A stretch of 64,000 nt of DNA from Flavobacterium potami (GTDB taxonomy: Bacteria; Bacteroidota; Bacteroidia; Flavobacteriales; Flavobacteriaceae). Below the pieces are notes generated by a model. The model ran no database searches and was not told where the DNA came from. It saw nothing but the letters and a program-made list of their open reading frames with translations. How positions within the stretch are numbered: the stretch's first letter is position 1; the number at the start of each line of letters is the position of its first letter. Position numbers and translations under genes: made by a program. Shown in pieces: positions 35,422 through 42,977 of the stretch. The stretch lies in the NCBI RefSeq assembly GCF_020026915.1, contig NZ_JAINUY010000002.1, positions 434,001 through 498,000 of the forward strand. The letters are read 5' to 3'.

Positions 35422-36123
35422 ATGAAAAATAATTCAACGTTTAAAAGTGCGATTTCTGGACTTCCTTTTGCTGAAAGCGAGAAAATCTGCGGTAAATCTA
35501 TTCATGATCCCATTTTAGGTTTAATAAAAAAAGAGTTTCCTGATTTTAATGATGATGATTGTATTGCTGTAAACGAGTTAAATGTATACCGTCAGAAGTA
35601 TATTTCAAATTATCTTTCTACAGAAATTGGAGCACTTTCGGCAATGGAAAAAAGTGTTATTTCTTCTTTAAAAGACGATAAATCGATAGTAAGCAGTGTG
35701 GAAGATGAAGAAGAAACCCGTAACCTCGGACAAAGAGTGGCAGATAAAGTGGCAGATTTTGGAGGAAGCTGGACGTTTATTATCTCTTTTGTTGTTTTTA
35801 TTACCATTTGGATCGGTTCCAATGTTTATATTTTTTTGAATAAAGGATTTGATCCTTATCCATTTATTTTACTGAATCTGATTCTTTCTTGTGTCGCTGC
35901 TTTGCAGGCTCCGGTAATTATGATGAGCCAAAATCGTCAGGAAGAAAAAGATAGAAATAGAGCTAAAAAAGATTATATGATTAATTTAAAATCAGAATTA
36001 GAAATTAGAATGATTCATGATAAAATTGATCATTTAATTATGCATCAGCAGCAAGAATTAATCGAAATTCAGAAAGTACAAATCGAGATGATGAATGATA
36101 TTCTGGATCAGATTAAGAAATAA
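35422..36123 (+). CDS. DUF1003 membrane protein
   Basis: 233 residues. The N-terminal half (about 1-100) is soluble and acidic. The DUF1003 core has two transmembrane helices (about 114-135 and 147-165) with V-A-D-F-G-G-S-W-T-F-I before them and A-P-V-I-M-M-S-Q-N-R-Q after. A C-terminal coiled-coil-like tail (Q-Q-Q-E-L-I-E-I-Q-K) follows. Related proteins are linked by context to Mg/Co transport, without proof. The gene stands alone between cysE (divergent) and the AAAAACT repeat. Confidence 0.82.
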   Translation: MKNNSTFKSAISGLPFAESEKICGKSIHDPILGLIKKEFPDFNDDDCIAVNELNVYRQKYISNYLSTEIGALSAMEKSVISSLKDDKSIVSSVEDEEETRNLGQRVADKVADFGGSWTFIISFVVFITIWIGSNVYIFLNKGFDPYPFILLNLILSCVAALQAPVIMMSQNRQEEKDRNRAKKDYMINLKSELEIRMIHDKIDHLIMHQQQELIEIQKVQIEMMNDILDQIKK

Positions 36124-36183
36124 AAGGTGTTGGAAATTCCAAATTTTAAAATTCCAAATTCCAAAAGAGCGAAGCGATTTTTT

Positions 36184-36288
36184 AAAAACTAAAAACTAAA
36201 AACTAAAAACTAAAAACTAAAAACTAAAAACTAAAAACTAAAAACTAAAAACTAAAAACTAAAAACTAAAAACTAAAAACTAAAAACT
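36184..36288. repeat. Fifteen perfect tandem copies of AAAAACT
   Basis: Exactly 15 heptamers from 36184 to 36288 without any mismatch, bounded by TTT on the left and AAATTC on the right. It lies 60 bases after the DUF1003 stop and 5 bases before the DUF2752 stop (convergent). It sits within neither gene. Perfect identity implies recent slippage growth, so copy number should vary between isolates. Confidence 0.95.
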
Positions 36289-36292
36289 AAAT

Positions 36293-36571
36293 TCAAAAGT
36301 GTTTGAAGTAATAACCGCCAAGCATAAAAACAAGATTGACGATTGTCATTTTCCAAATCAGTTTTTTGTAATTTTTAGATTTGTCTAAATAATGAAGCGC
36401 TATCAAACCGAATAGTAAAAGACAAGAAAATATAGCCGGATACATTTTGAAAGCGGCTAAAAACTCTCCTCGAAAAAGTAAGAATAAAGAGCGTTGAAAA
36501 CCACAGCCCAAACAGTCAAAACCAAAGATGTTTTTGAACAGGCACGGAATCATATATTTCTCTAAATTCAT
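36293..36571 (-). CDS. DUF2752 membrane protein
   Basis: 92 residues from the ATG at 36571 (an upstream TTG at 36589 is less likely). The DUF2752 signature P-C-L-F-K-N-I-F-G-F-D-C-L-G-C-G-F-Q-R near residue 10 carries the conserved cysteines and arginine. A hydrophobic hairpin follows (about 42-62 and 74-90). Widespread in Bacteroidota and Actinobacteria with unknown function; the C-x-x-C-G motif suggests metal or redox chemistry. The stop is almost adjacent to the AAAAACT array. Confidence 0.8.
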   Translation of the reverse strand: MNLEKYMIPCLFKNIFGFDCLGCGFQRSLFLLFRGEFLAAFKMYPAIFSCLLLFGLIALHYLDKSKNYKKLIWKMTIVNLVFMLGGYYFKHF

Positions 36572-36678
36572 TGTGGTTCTTTTTTGCAATTTTACTAAAA
36601 AAATATGACAAACGTTTCGAGTAGGATAGAAGTACTATTTGAAAGTTTTATACTTTTGAAATCTTAAACTTTGAATTG

Positions 36679-36852
36679 ATGAAAGCTTTTAAAATTATAA
36701 TTATGATTCTTGCCATTTCGGTTGCCTTATATGAGCAAGTTTCAGAAGATAAAAATATTTATATCATGATTGTTGCAATCGTGGTTTTCATGTTTGGAAT
36801 GATGCAGCTGAGCGCTAAAACACCAAGTAAAAATAACGATAAAGAAGAGTAG
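36679..36852 (+). CDS. 57-residue membrane peptide upstream of the Smr gene
   Basis: Short but convincing: ATG at 36679, then a hydrophobic helix (I-I-I-M-I-L-A-I-S-V-A-L), a short polar loop (S-E-D-K-N), a second helix (I-M-I-V-A-I-V-V-F-M-F-G-M-M), and a charged tail ending N-N-D-K-E-E. The stop at 36852 is followed after one base by the ATG of the Smr-domain gene, implying translational coupling. Function unknown; topology predicts a hairpin in the inner membrane with both ends on the same side. Confidence 0.65.
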   Translation: MKAFKIIIMILAISVALYEQVSEDKNIYIMIVAIVVFMFGMMQLSAKTPSKNNDKEE

Positions 36853-36853
36853 C

Positions 36854-37405
36854 ATGCTGATAAAAGGAGATAAGGTTTCGGTTCTTGATGAAGCCATAAA
36901 CGGAACAGTCGTTTCGGTCAAAAACAACGAAGTTTTAATAGAAACTACGGATGGATTCATGATGACATTTTTTGTCAATGAATTACTTAAAATTCAAGAT
37001 TCCAGTGATTTAATGAATTCTATTAAAAGAATAGATTTAGATGAAGCTTCAAAAGAAAAAATTCAGCCAAAACCGAGAAGTTTTGTCAAAGAAAAGAAAG
37101 ATAAACGGGATGTTGGTGTTCCAGAATTTGATTTACACATCGAAAAATTAGTTCCAAATAAACGCGGAATGTCTAATTACGATATTTTGACTTTGCAGAC
37201 CGAAACGGCAAAAAGACATATCGAATTTGCAATCAGAAATCGCATTCCAAAAATCGTTTTTATTCACGGTGTTGGTGAAGGAATTTTAAAAGCCGAACTT
37301 GATTTTTTATTGGGTCGTTATGACGGAATCGATTTTCAGGATGCCAATTATCAAAAATATGGCCTTGGTGCAACTGAAGTTTATTTTAGGCAAAACAATA
37401 AATAA
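36854..37405 (+). CDS. Smr-domain (MutS2 C-terminal-like) protein
   Basis: 183 residues. An N-terminal small beta domain (V-S-V-L-D-E-A-I-N-G-T-V-V) precedes a lysine-rich linker. The Smr domain follows from about residue 95: D-L-H-I-E-K-L and a core with I-V-F-I-H-G-V-G-E-G-I-L-K near 140, the conserved H-G-x-G loop of Smr nucleases. Smr proteins nick branched DNA or cleave RNA at stalled ribosomes. It is coupled to the tiny membrane peptide upstream and ends before a long terminator. Confidence 0.85.
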   Translation: MLIKGDKVSVLDEAINGTVVSVKNNEVLIETTDGFMMTFFVNELLKIQDSSDLMNSIKRIDLDEASKEKIQPKPRSFVKEKKDKRDVGVPEFDLHIEKLVPNKRGMSNYDILTLQTETAKRHIEFAIRNRIPKIVFIHGVGEGILKAELDFLLGRYDGIDFQDANYQKYGLGATEVYFRQNNK

Positions 37406-37445
37406 GATACATTTAAAGTCTATTAAAAGGCTCATTTTTGAGCAT

Positions 37446-37510
37446 AAAAAAACGTCTGTTTTCTAGTGTGATTTGATCGTAAATCAGCTTCTGAAAAACA
37501 GACGTTTTTT
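37446..37510 (+). terminator. Long terminator hairpin after the Smr gene
   Basis: Arms AAAAAACGTCTGTTTT and AAAACAGACGTTTTTT pair perfectly over 15-16 bp. The roughly 33-nt loop itself contains GATTT/AAATC pairing. It lies between the Smr gene and the convergent lipoprotein gene and probably serves both. Confidence 0.82.
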
Positions 37511-37550
37511 GTAGGAAATATTTTTGGTTGGTTTTCTCTTTTCTAAGAAA

Positions 37551-38558
37551 TCAATATGTTTTGGTAATGGTTCCAAGAAGGAAACTGTTTCCTAGTTTAA
37601 ACGAGTTTTGTCCTTTTGTCCCTCTTTGTAAAGTTACATTTTTAAGTACGATTGTATGGGTATAAGTTTGAGTTTCTCCTAGTCTTGTTGTGGTTACTTG
37701 GATAATTCCACCGTTACTTTCTTTACTGCCTAATCGACCTGTCCATGTTTGATCAACTGTTGGTGTTGTTGGCTTTTTTTCTACGCAAATTGCATCTTCT
37801 GTAAAAGAACCAGTATCTTTTTTAGCCGTTCTGTAATAGACGTTGTTTTTTGCAGTTTCTATATAACTTTCTCTAGGTTGACCAGTTGGCGTGATTTCGG
37901 GTTTAATTAATTCAGTATCAATGTTTTCAATTGATAAATAAAGATTAGTGTTATAATTATAAATCCCTTTCATTACAGAACATTCAATAACTTCTTGATC
38001 TGCAGGAAAAGTTGGGCTGGGTATTGATGTAGTAGTTACATATTTTCCAAAAATAAATTCTGCGTTAGTCTGAATTCCGGATGGCTTTGCAAATGTGATA
38101 TTTCTAAAGATGACACTATGAGTATATCCCGTTATTTTAGAACTTCCATCGGTTGCATTAGGAACTTCATTTGCGGTACTTTCAATTTCGATTACACCAT
38201 CTGTTCCAAGCCATTCTTCTGTTACTTTTGGAGTACTCGGCGGAATGGTGCCGCAGATGTTTGTGCTTGCAACAGTCCCGTCATAAGCTCTATATACAAC
38301 ACGATAAGATCCATTGCCTTTTCCGTCAATAGTATAAGTATATATGGAATCATTTTCGTTTCTAAATGATCCCGCAGGCATTTGAAGTAAAAGTGCTTCC
38401 TGAGTTTTTAATTGATAGATCAGATTACTTGTCAAAGGATCACCACAGACCTGAGCTTCTTTATCTTCATCAAATGTTATATTGTCTACAGTTAAATCTC
38501 CATCATCGCAGCCATTTAGAAAAAGGGCGAATAGTAGGAGGGCAGTATATTTTTTCAT
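37551..38558 (-). CDS. Lipoprotein with two related beta domains
   Basis: 335 residues from the ATG at 38558, where M-K-K-Y-T-A-L-L begins a signal peptide with lipobox F-L-N-G-C followed by D-D-G-D. The mature protein holds two similar modules: one with W-L-G-T-D-G-V-I-E-I-E-S-T then Y-T-H-S-V-I-F-R-N-I-T-F, the other W-T-G-R-L-G-S-K-E then Y-T-H-T-I-V-L-K-N-V-T-L. Both end in F-x-x-G-x-Y/F-like strands and each follows a short P-x-T/P-T-V linker. An internal duplication is evident. No known family is recognised; it is probably surface exposed. Confidence 0.7.
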   Translation of the reverse strand: MKKYTALLLFALFLNGCDDGDLTVDNITFDEDKEAQVCGDPLTSNLIYQLKTQEALLLQMPAGSFRNENDSIYTYTIDGKGNGSYRVVYRAYDGTVASTNICGTIPPSTPKVTEEWLGTDGVIEIESTANEVPNATDGSSKITGYTHSVIFRNITFAKPSGIQTNAEFIFGKYVTTTSIPSPTFPADQEVIECSVMKGIYNYNTNLYLSIENIDTELIKPEITPTGQPRESYIETAKNNVYYRTAKKDTGSFTEDAICVEKKPTTPTVDQTWTGRLGSKESNGGIIQVTTTRLGETQTYTHTIVLKNVTLQRGTKGQNSFKLGNSFLLGTITKTY

Positions 38559-38632
38559 TGTAAATTTTATTTTGGTCAAAAATAGTGAAAAAAATGCCAA
38601 ATGATATTTAAGATTTCACAATTGATATTTCT

Positions 38633-38640
38633 TAACTTTG
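38633..38640 (+). promoter_or_regulatory. -7 element immediately before the cysteine desulfurase ATG
   Basis: TAACTTTG fits TAnnTTTG and ends only 5 bases before the ATG at 38646. Initiation at the usual distance would fall on or next to the start codon, implying a leaderless or near-leaderless mRNA. No TTTG is visible at the usual -33 distance. Confidence 0.45.
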
Positions 38641-38645
38641 CAGCA

Positions 38646-39770
38646 ATGAAAAAAGTATACCTAGATAACGCCTCAACAACTGCAATGCGTCCAGAAGTAA
38701 TTCAGGAAATGACCAAAGTTATGGTTGAGGATTACGGAAATCCATCGTCGACACATAGTTTTGGAAGAAACGGTAAAACAATATTGGAGCTTTCAAGAAA
38801 AAGCATTGCAAAGCATTTGAACTGCACCGCTCAGGAAATAATTTTTACCTCTGGCGGGACCGAAGCCGATAACTGGATACTACGTTCTGCTGTCGAGGAT
38901 CTTAAAATTGAAAGAATCATTACTTCAAAAATCGAACATCATGCTGTTTTGCATACTGTTTGGGTGCTTAAAGAAGAATTCAATATCCAGGTTGATTATG
39001 TAAATGTCAATTCTGATGGTAGTTTAGACTTGACTCATTTGTCTAATTTATTGTCTGAAGAGAAGAAGACTTTGGTAAGTTTAATGCATGTTAACAACGA
39101 AACTGGAGCTATTTTGGATCTGGATCGCGTAAGTTTGATTTGCAAGCAGTATAACGCATTATTTCATTCTGATACAGTTCAGTCTGTTGGAAAGACGGAA
39201 ATCGATCTGCAAAAGACTCCTGTTGACTTTATTTTGGCTAGTGCACATAAATTTCACGGACCAAAAGGTGTCGGATTTGCTTTTGTTAGAAAAAATTCCG
39301 GTTTGCAACCTTTACTTTTCGGTGGTGAGCAGGAAAAAGGTCTGCGTGCAGGAACAGAAGCAGTACATCAAATAGCGGGAATGGCAAAAGCTTTGTCTGT
39401 TTCTTATGAAAAACTGGATCAGGAAAGGGCTTATATTTTAGATTTGAAAAACTATCTGATTGAGCAATTAGAGATTCATTTTCCAGATTTTAGGATTAAC
39501 GGTAAAAAGGATGATTTTTACAATATCATCAATATTATTCTACCTTTTTCTTCAGATAAAACCTCAATGCTGCTTTTTAGTTTAGATATGAAAGGAATTG
39601 CAGTTTCCAGAGGAAGCGCTTGTCAATCTGGAAGTATAAAACCTTCGCACGTATTAAACGAAATGCTTTCGGAAACCGATTTAAAATTGCCAAATCTTCG
39701 AATTTCATTTAGTCATTACAACACAAAAGAAGATATCGATTGGTTGATTGAGAGTTTGAAAACGGTTTAG
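38646..39770 (+). CDS. Cysteine desulfurase (NifS/IscS family)
   Basis: PLP enzyme that removes sulfur from cysteine for Fe-S clusters or tRNA thiolation. The ATG at 38646 (M-K-K-V-Y-L-D-N-A-S-T-T) is the true family start; 15 upstream in-frame codons are non-homologous. Of 374 residues, the PLP lysine is in A-S-A-H-K-F-H-G-P-K-G near residue 203 and the mobile sulfur-carrying Cys in S-R-G-S-A-C-Q-S-G near 325. The S-G-G-T-E-A-D-N motif near 72 binds PLP. No iscU or isc neighbours are present, so it may serve tRNA thiolation or general sulfur supply. Confidence 0.92.
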   Translation: MKKVYLDNASTTAMRPEVIQEMTKVMVEDYGNPSSTHSFGRNGKTILELSRKSIAKHLNCTAQEIIFTSGGTEADNWILRSAVEDLKIERIITSKIEHHAVLHTVWVLKEEFNIQVDYVNVNSDGSLDLTHLSNLLSEEKKTLVSLMHVNNETGAILDLDRVSLICKQYNALFHSDTVQSVGKTEIDLQKTPVDFILASAHKFHGPKGVGFAFVRKNSGLQPLLFGGEQEKGLRAGTEAVHQIAGMAKALSVSYEKLDQERAYILDLKNYLIEQLEIHFPDFRINGKKDDFYNIINIILPFSSDKTSMLLFSLDMKGIAVSRGSACQSGSIKPSHVLNEMLSETDLKLPNLRISFSHYNTKEDIDWLIESLKTV

Positions 39771-39956
39771 AGTTTCAAGTTTCAGGTTTCAAGTTTCAAG
39801 TTGCTGGACTTAAATGCAAAGTTCGCAAAGTTTTTTAGACAAAGCTTTGCGAACTTTGCGTTTTTAAGAAGTTCCGTAAAATAACCTTGCGGACTTTGCG
39901 GTAAAACGGCAAAAGTATTTCAATAACCTGAAACTTGAAACCTGAAACCTGAAACT
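39771..39956. repeat. 186-bp nested hairpin of TTTCAAG and GCAAAG words
   Basis: The outer arms, 39771-39802 and 39925-39956, are 32 bp long, match at 30 positions and are built of AGTTTCAAG/GTTTCAGG words. Inside, GCAAAGTTCGCAAAG (39816-39830) pairs perfectly with CTTTGCGAACTTTGC (39845-39859), and a further GCGGACTTTGCGGT word follows. It fills the whole gap between the desulfurase and tsaC, which converge. A bidirectional terminator role is possible, but the size and internal repetition are far beyond that need. Confidence 0.8.
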
Positions 39957-39963
39957 AAAAAAA

Positions 39964-40524
39964 CTATTTACGAATCACTTTTACTTGTGAGTCATTTGTC
40001 AATTTAATGATTGTAGAAGATTTTCCGTTGATTTTATCTTGGTTTAGTTTGACCACATAATCGACACCATTTATAATCTCTGGACTAATATCTTTGAAAG
40101 CAATTGGAGTTGGTTGTCCTGAAATATTAGCAGAAGTTGAAACTAAAGGCTTTTTCATTCTTTCCATCAATTTGTAGCAGAAAGGTTCTTTTACCAATCT
40201 AACTCCTAGTGATTTGTCGGCGGCAATAATATTTGGAGCAACGTTTCTGGCGTCATCAAGGATTAAAGTAGTTGGTTTGTCTGATAAATCCCAGATTTGC
40301 CAAGCTACTTCAGGAATGTTTTTAAAAACATTGTACATCATCTTTTCGCCATTCATTAAAACAATCATACTTTGTGTTTCTGCACGTTGTTTCAATTTGT
40401 AGATTTTAGCAACAGCTTCAGGATTGGTAGCATCACAACCGATTCCCCAAACGGTATCTGTCGGGTACAAGATTATACCTCCATTTTTAATTACTTCGTA
40501 TGCGTTGATGATTTCCTCGTTCAT
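39964..40524 (-). CDS. tsaC: Threonylcarbamoyl-AMP synthase (YrdC/TsaC)
   Basis: Makes threonylcarbamoyl-AMP from threonine, bicarbonate and ATP for the t6A37 modification of tRNAs reading ANN codons. 186 residues, the single YrdC domain without the Sua5 C-terminal extension. The conserved basic pocket reads Y-P-T-D-T-V-W-G-I-G near residue 20, then Y-K-L-K-Q-R near 42. S-T-S-A-N-I-S-G-Q-P-T near 130 is the signature ATP-site loop. Confidence 0.9.
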   Translation of the reverse strand: MNEEIINAYEVIKNGGIILYPTDTVWGIGCDATNPEAVAKIYKLKQRAETQSMIVLMNGEKMMYNVFKNIPEVAWQIWDLSDKPTTLILDDARNVAPNIIAADKSLGVRLVKEPFCYKLMERMKKPLVSTSANISGQPTPIAFKDISPEIINGVDYVVKLNQDKINGKSSTIIKLTNDSQVKVIRK

Positions 40525-40640
40525 TTTACAAATTATATTTTAAGATTACAAAGTTATAAATTTTACTTGTAATTGCTTTTTATAGTATTTGTAAATAGAA
40601 ATTCTATTTGGTTTTTAAAGCTTTTTATAAAACTAATTGT

Positions 40641-41804
40641 TTATGCTTTAGAAGATGAAGATTTTGATTTTGCTTTCGCTAACTCCATCAATGGATGTTC
40701 GATATATTTAAATGTCAATTGACTAAAGAAGATTAAAGGAAAGACAGATAGGGCAATAATCGACCAAAATTCAAAATCAGTTAATTCTTTGGCTTCCTCT
40801 AAACCGATAATGAAATAAAACAGAATAAATAATAAAGTGCCATGCAATAGATAAATACTGTAGGTTATTTGTCCGAATTTTCGAGAAAAAGTACTTGATA
40901 AAAGTCCGAAAAAGTTATTTCCAGAAGCAATTATTATAAAGACGATTGACGTAATAATAACTGGAATTGGCTTTCTTCCGCTATTAAAGAAATAAATAGA
41001 ACACGCAATTAGTAAAATGGCTAAAAAGGTATATTTCTTTTGCTTTAAAATGTTGCCAAATATGTTTTTACTGATTATTAGAGCTGCAATAATACCTCCA
41101 ATAAAAGGGAGGAAATGTCTCAAAGAGGCACCGTTGATAATCATTATGGTGGTGGCTGCAAGAGTAAACAGCAAAATGACTTTGTAATTTACTTTAATCT
41201 TAAAAAAGAGCGCAATAAGAGGAAGTAAAAAATAGAAGGCCCACTCGTAAGGCAGTGTCCAAGTTACTCCCGCATTTAGCAAAGAACTGTTTTCAAATCC
41301 GTTGATGTTTAAACCCTTTTTGATATTAAAAAATATCCATGAAAGTATAGCTAAAATGTTTTCTGAGAAAGGGATTTTGGATTTGAAATTTGTTAAATAG
41401 CCAACAATAAGAAATATAATTCCAACAGAAAAAAGATACATAGGAAATAGTCTGTATACACGTGCATTGATATAGGCAGACCAGTTAATTTGTTTGTTTT
41501 TACTGTTTATCAATTTTAAAGTGAATAAAAAAGCTGTAATCACAAAGAAAAAAGCAACTGTGGTTTGTCCGAAGTGGTTAAATAGATTTACATCAGGTTC
41601 GTTCCATTCGTCACTTTGAAGAAAATACCTCCAAATATAACTATGATGTAAGAAAACAAAAAATGCCAGATAGCCTCTTAATCCATCGATTTCTGGATAA
41701 CGGACATCTACTACATCTATTTTTACCACTTTATTTACCAATAAAACAGAGACAATTAAAGAAAGCAATATAATTAATAGAAAAGAACCAAAAGTAAATG
41801 TCAT
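40641..41804 (-). CDS. Acyltransferase-3 family membrane protein
   Basis: 387 residues with about ten transmembrane helices. The family signature appears early: D-G-L-R-G-Y-L-A-F-F-V-F-L-H-H-S near residue 43, with the catalytic-type His. R-x-x-R-L-F-P near residue 113 is the other typical motif, and S-I-Y-L-L-H-G near 320 is conserved. OafA/YrhL-type enzymes O-acetylate LPS, peptidoglycan or exopolysaccharide. Position at the edge of a glycosyltransferase cluster suggests surface-glycan acetylation. The C-terminus is a short lysine/serine tail. Confidence 0.87.
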   Translation of the reverse strand: MTFTFGSFLLIILLSLIVSVLLVNKVVKIDVVDVRYPEIDGLRGYLAFFVFLHHSYIWRYFLQSDEWNEPDVNLFNHFGQTTVAFFFVITAFLFTLKLINSKNKQINWSAYINARVYRLFPMYLFSVGIIFLIVGYLTNFKSKIPFSENILAILSWIFFNIKKGLNINGFENSSLLNAGVTWTLPYEWAFYFLLPLIALFFKIKVNYKVILLFTLAATTIMIINGASLRHFLPFIGGIIAALIISKNIFGNILKQKKYTFLAILLIACSIYFFNSGRKPIPVIITSIVFIIIASGNNFFGLLSSTFSRKFGQITYSIYLLHGTLLFILFYFIIGLEEAKELTDFEFWSIIALSVFPLIFFSQLTFKYIEHPLMELAKAKSKSSSSKA

Positions 41805-41954
41805 TTTTGAGGAAACAGAATTTTATTATAGTGTTTTTAACTAATTTTTTAACTTTTACAAACATAGTAAACCTATGTTTAATGCAAAAGTATTATGGTT
41901 AAAAATATATTAAATAAATTGAATCCTACAAGATTTAGGTTCTTGAATCAAAAA

Positions 41955-42917
41955 TTACAGCGAATTTTCTTTTAGAATAACATGATTGGTCCAGCCCTTT
42001 AAAGTATATTTTTCTAGAATTGAATCAGGTATTTTTTCATATTCGTTTTCGAAAAATTCCATTGGTATAATTGGATTGTTTTCATCAATAATAAGAATGT
42101 TATTAGGATTGTAAAAATCGTAATTTTTAATATCCGCATTTGTGGTGATTAGTTTCTTCTCTAGGCCCAAACTTTCGAAAACTCTAAAAGTAAGTCCACT
42201 TTGGCCAAGTCGGTTAATGTCTAAAAGTACTTTTGAGCGGTTAATATAATCATTTACTTCGCTTAAAGGCATGTGACTTCTTATATAGGTAATATTTTCG
42301 TCATTGTCTTTTTGCTTTTTATCGTAAATGATAAACTTAAATTTTGAATTCTGTGAAGCCAAATTGGCTGCGATTCTTTTTAATATTGGAAGTCTCTTGT
42401 CGATTGAACTGATATTAAAAACGTCATATTCAAATTGATTTTCAACACTTGTGTTTTCTGAATTGTAAATCCAATTGGAGGCGAATTTTAAATTATAATT
42501 TGCGCAATCTTCTTTTTCAAATGAGTAAACTTCGTCAAAGCAATGGAGAACTCTTTTGATCTTTGGGCAACGGTAAATATTATCGTTAAAGAAGCCAATA
42601 GATTTTTCTGTATAATTTTTGAATTCCAAAATACTTTTCGGACTAATAAAATCGCCTTTAATAGTTAGAATAACATCCTGTTTCTGGTTGTTCTCTTTTA
42701 ATTTTTTTAAGATTTCATTTCCATAATGCAAATGTTTAAGATTTGTTTTGAAAAAAGTTTTTAAAACAACATTATATGCTTTATGCAATATGGAAGGATA
42801 CTTGTATTTGAATGCATTAAAGTCAATATGATGAACTGTGTGACCTTGTTTTTCCAAGCTTATGGCGATATGTTTGTTGAGTCCCCAGTTGTCAAGACTT
42901 ATAAGAGTAATATGCAT
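41955..42917 (-). CDS. Glycosyltransferase-like protein (CgeB-like/GT-B)
   Basis: 320 residues with the two-domain GT-B look. The N-terminus has an I-T-L-I-S-L-D-N-W-G-L-N-K-H strand-loop and a D-V-I-L-T-I-K-G-D core strand. Late in the chain, D-I-N-R-L-G-Q-S-G-L-T-F-R-V-F-E-S-L-G-L-E-K is a donor-site helix like the E-x7-E region of GT1/GT4 enzymes and CgeB spore-coat proteins. It probably transfers a sugar in LPS or capsule assembly. Divergent from the kinase gene at 42978 with about 60 bases between. Confidence 0.7.
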   Translation of the reverse strand: MHITLISLDNWGLNKHIAISLEKQGHTVHHIDFNAFKYKYPSILHKAYNVVLKTFFKTNLKHLHYGNEILKKLKENNQKQDVILTIKGDFISPKSILEFKNYTEKSIGFFNDNIYRCPKIKRVLHCFDEVYSFEKEDCANYNLKFASNWIYNSENTSVENQFEYDVFNISSIDKRLPILKRIAANLASQNSKFKFIIYDKKQKDNDENITYIRSHMPLSEVNDYINRSKVLLDINRLGQSGLTFRVFESLGLEKKLITTNADIKNYDFYNPNNILIIDENNPIIPMEFFENEYEKIPDSILEKYTLKGWTNHVILKENSL

Positions 42918-42977
42918 TATCTTTGAAATAGTTTTTATTAGTTGGTAAAACTAGCTAAATTTGCTGAAACAATTTTT

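Noticed and set aside
36184-36288. The AAAAACT array as a CRISPR-like or coding repeat
   Set aside because: It has no spacers, no cas genes nearby, a 7-nt period and no usable open frame through its length.
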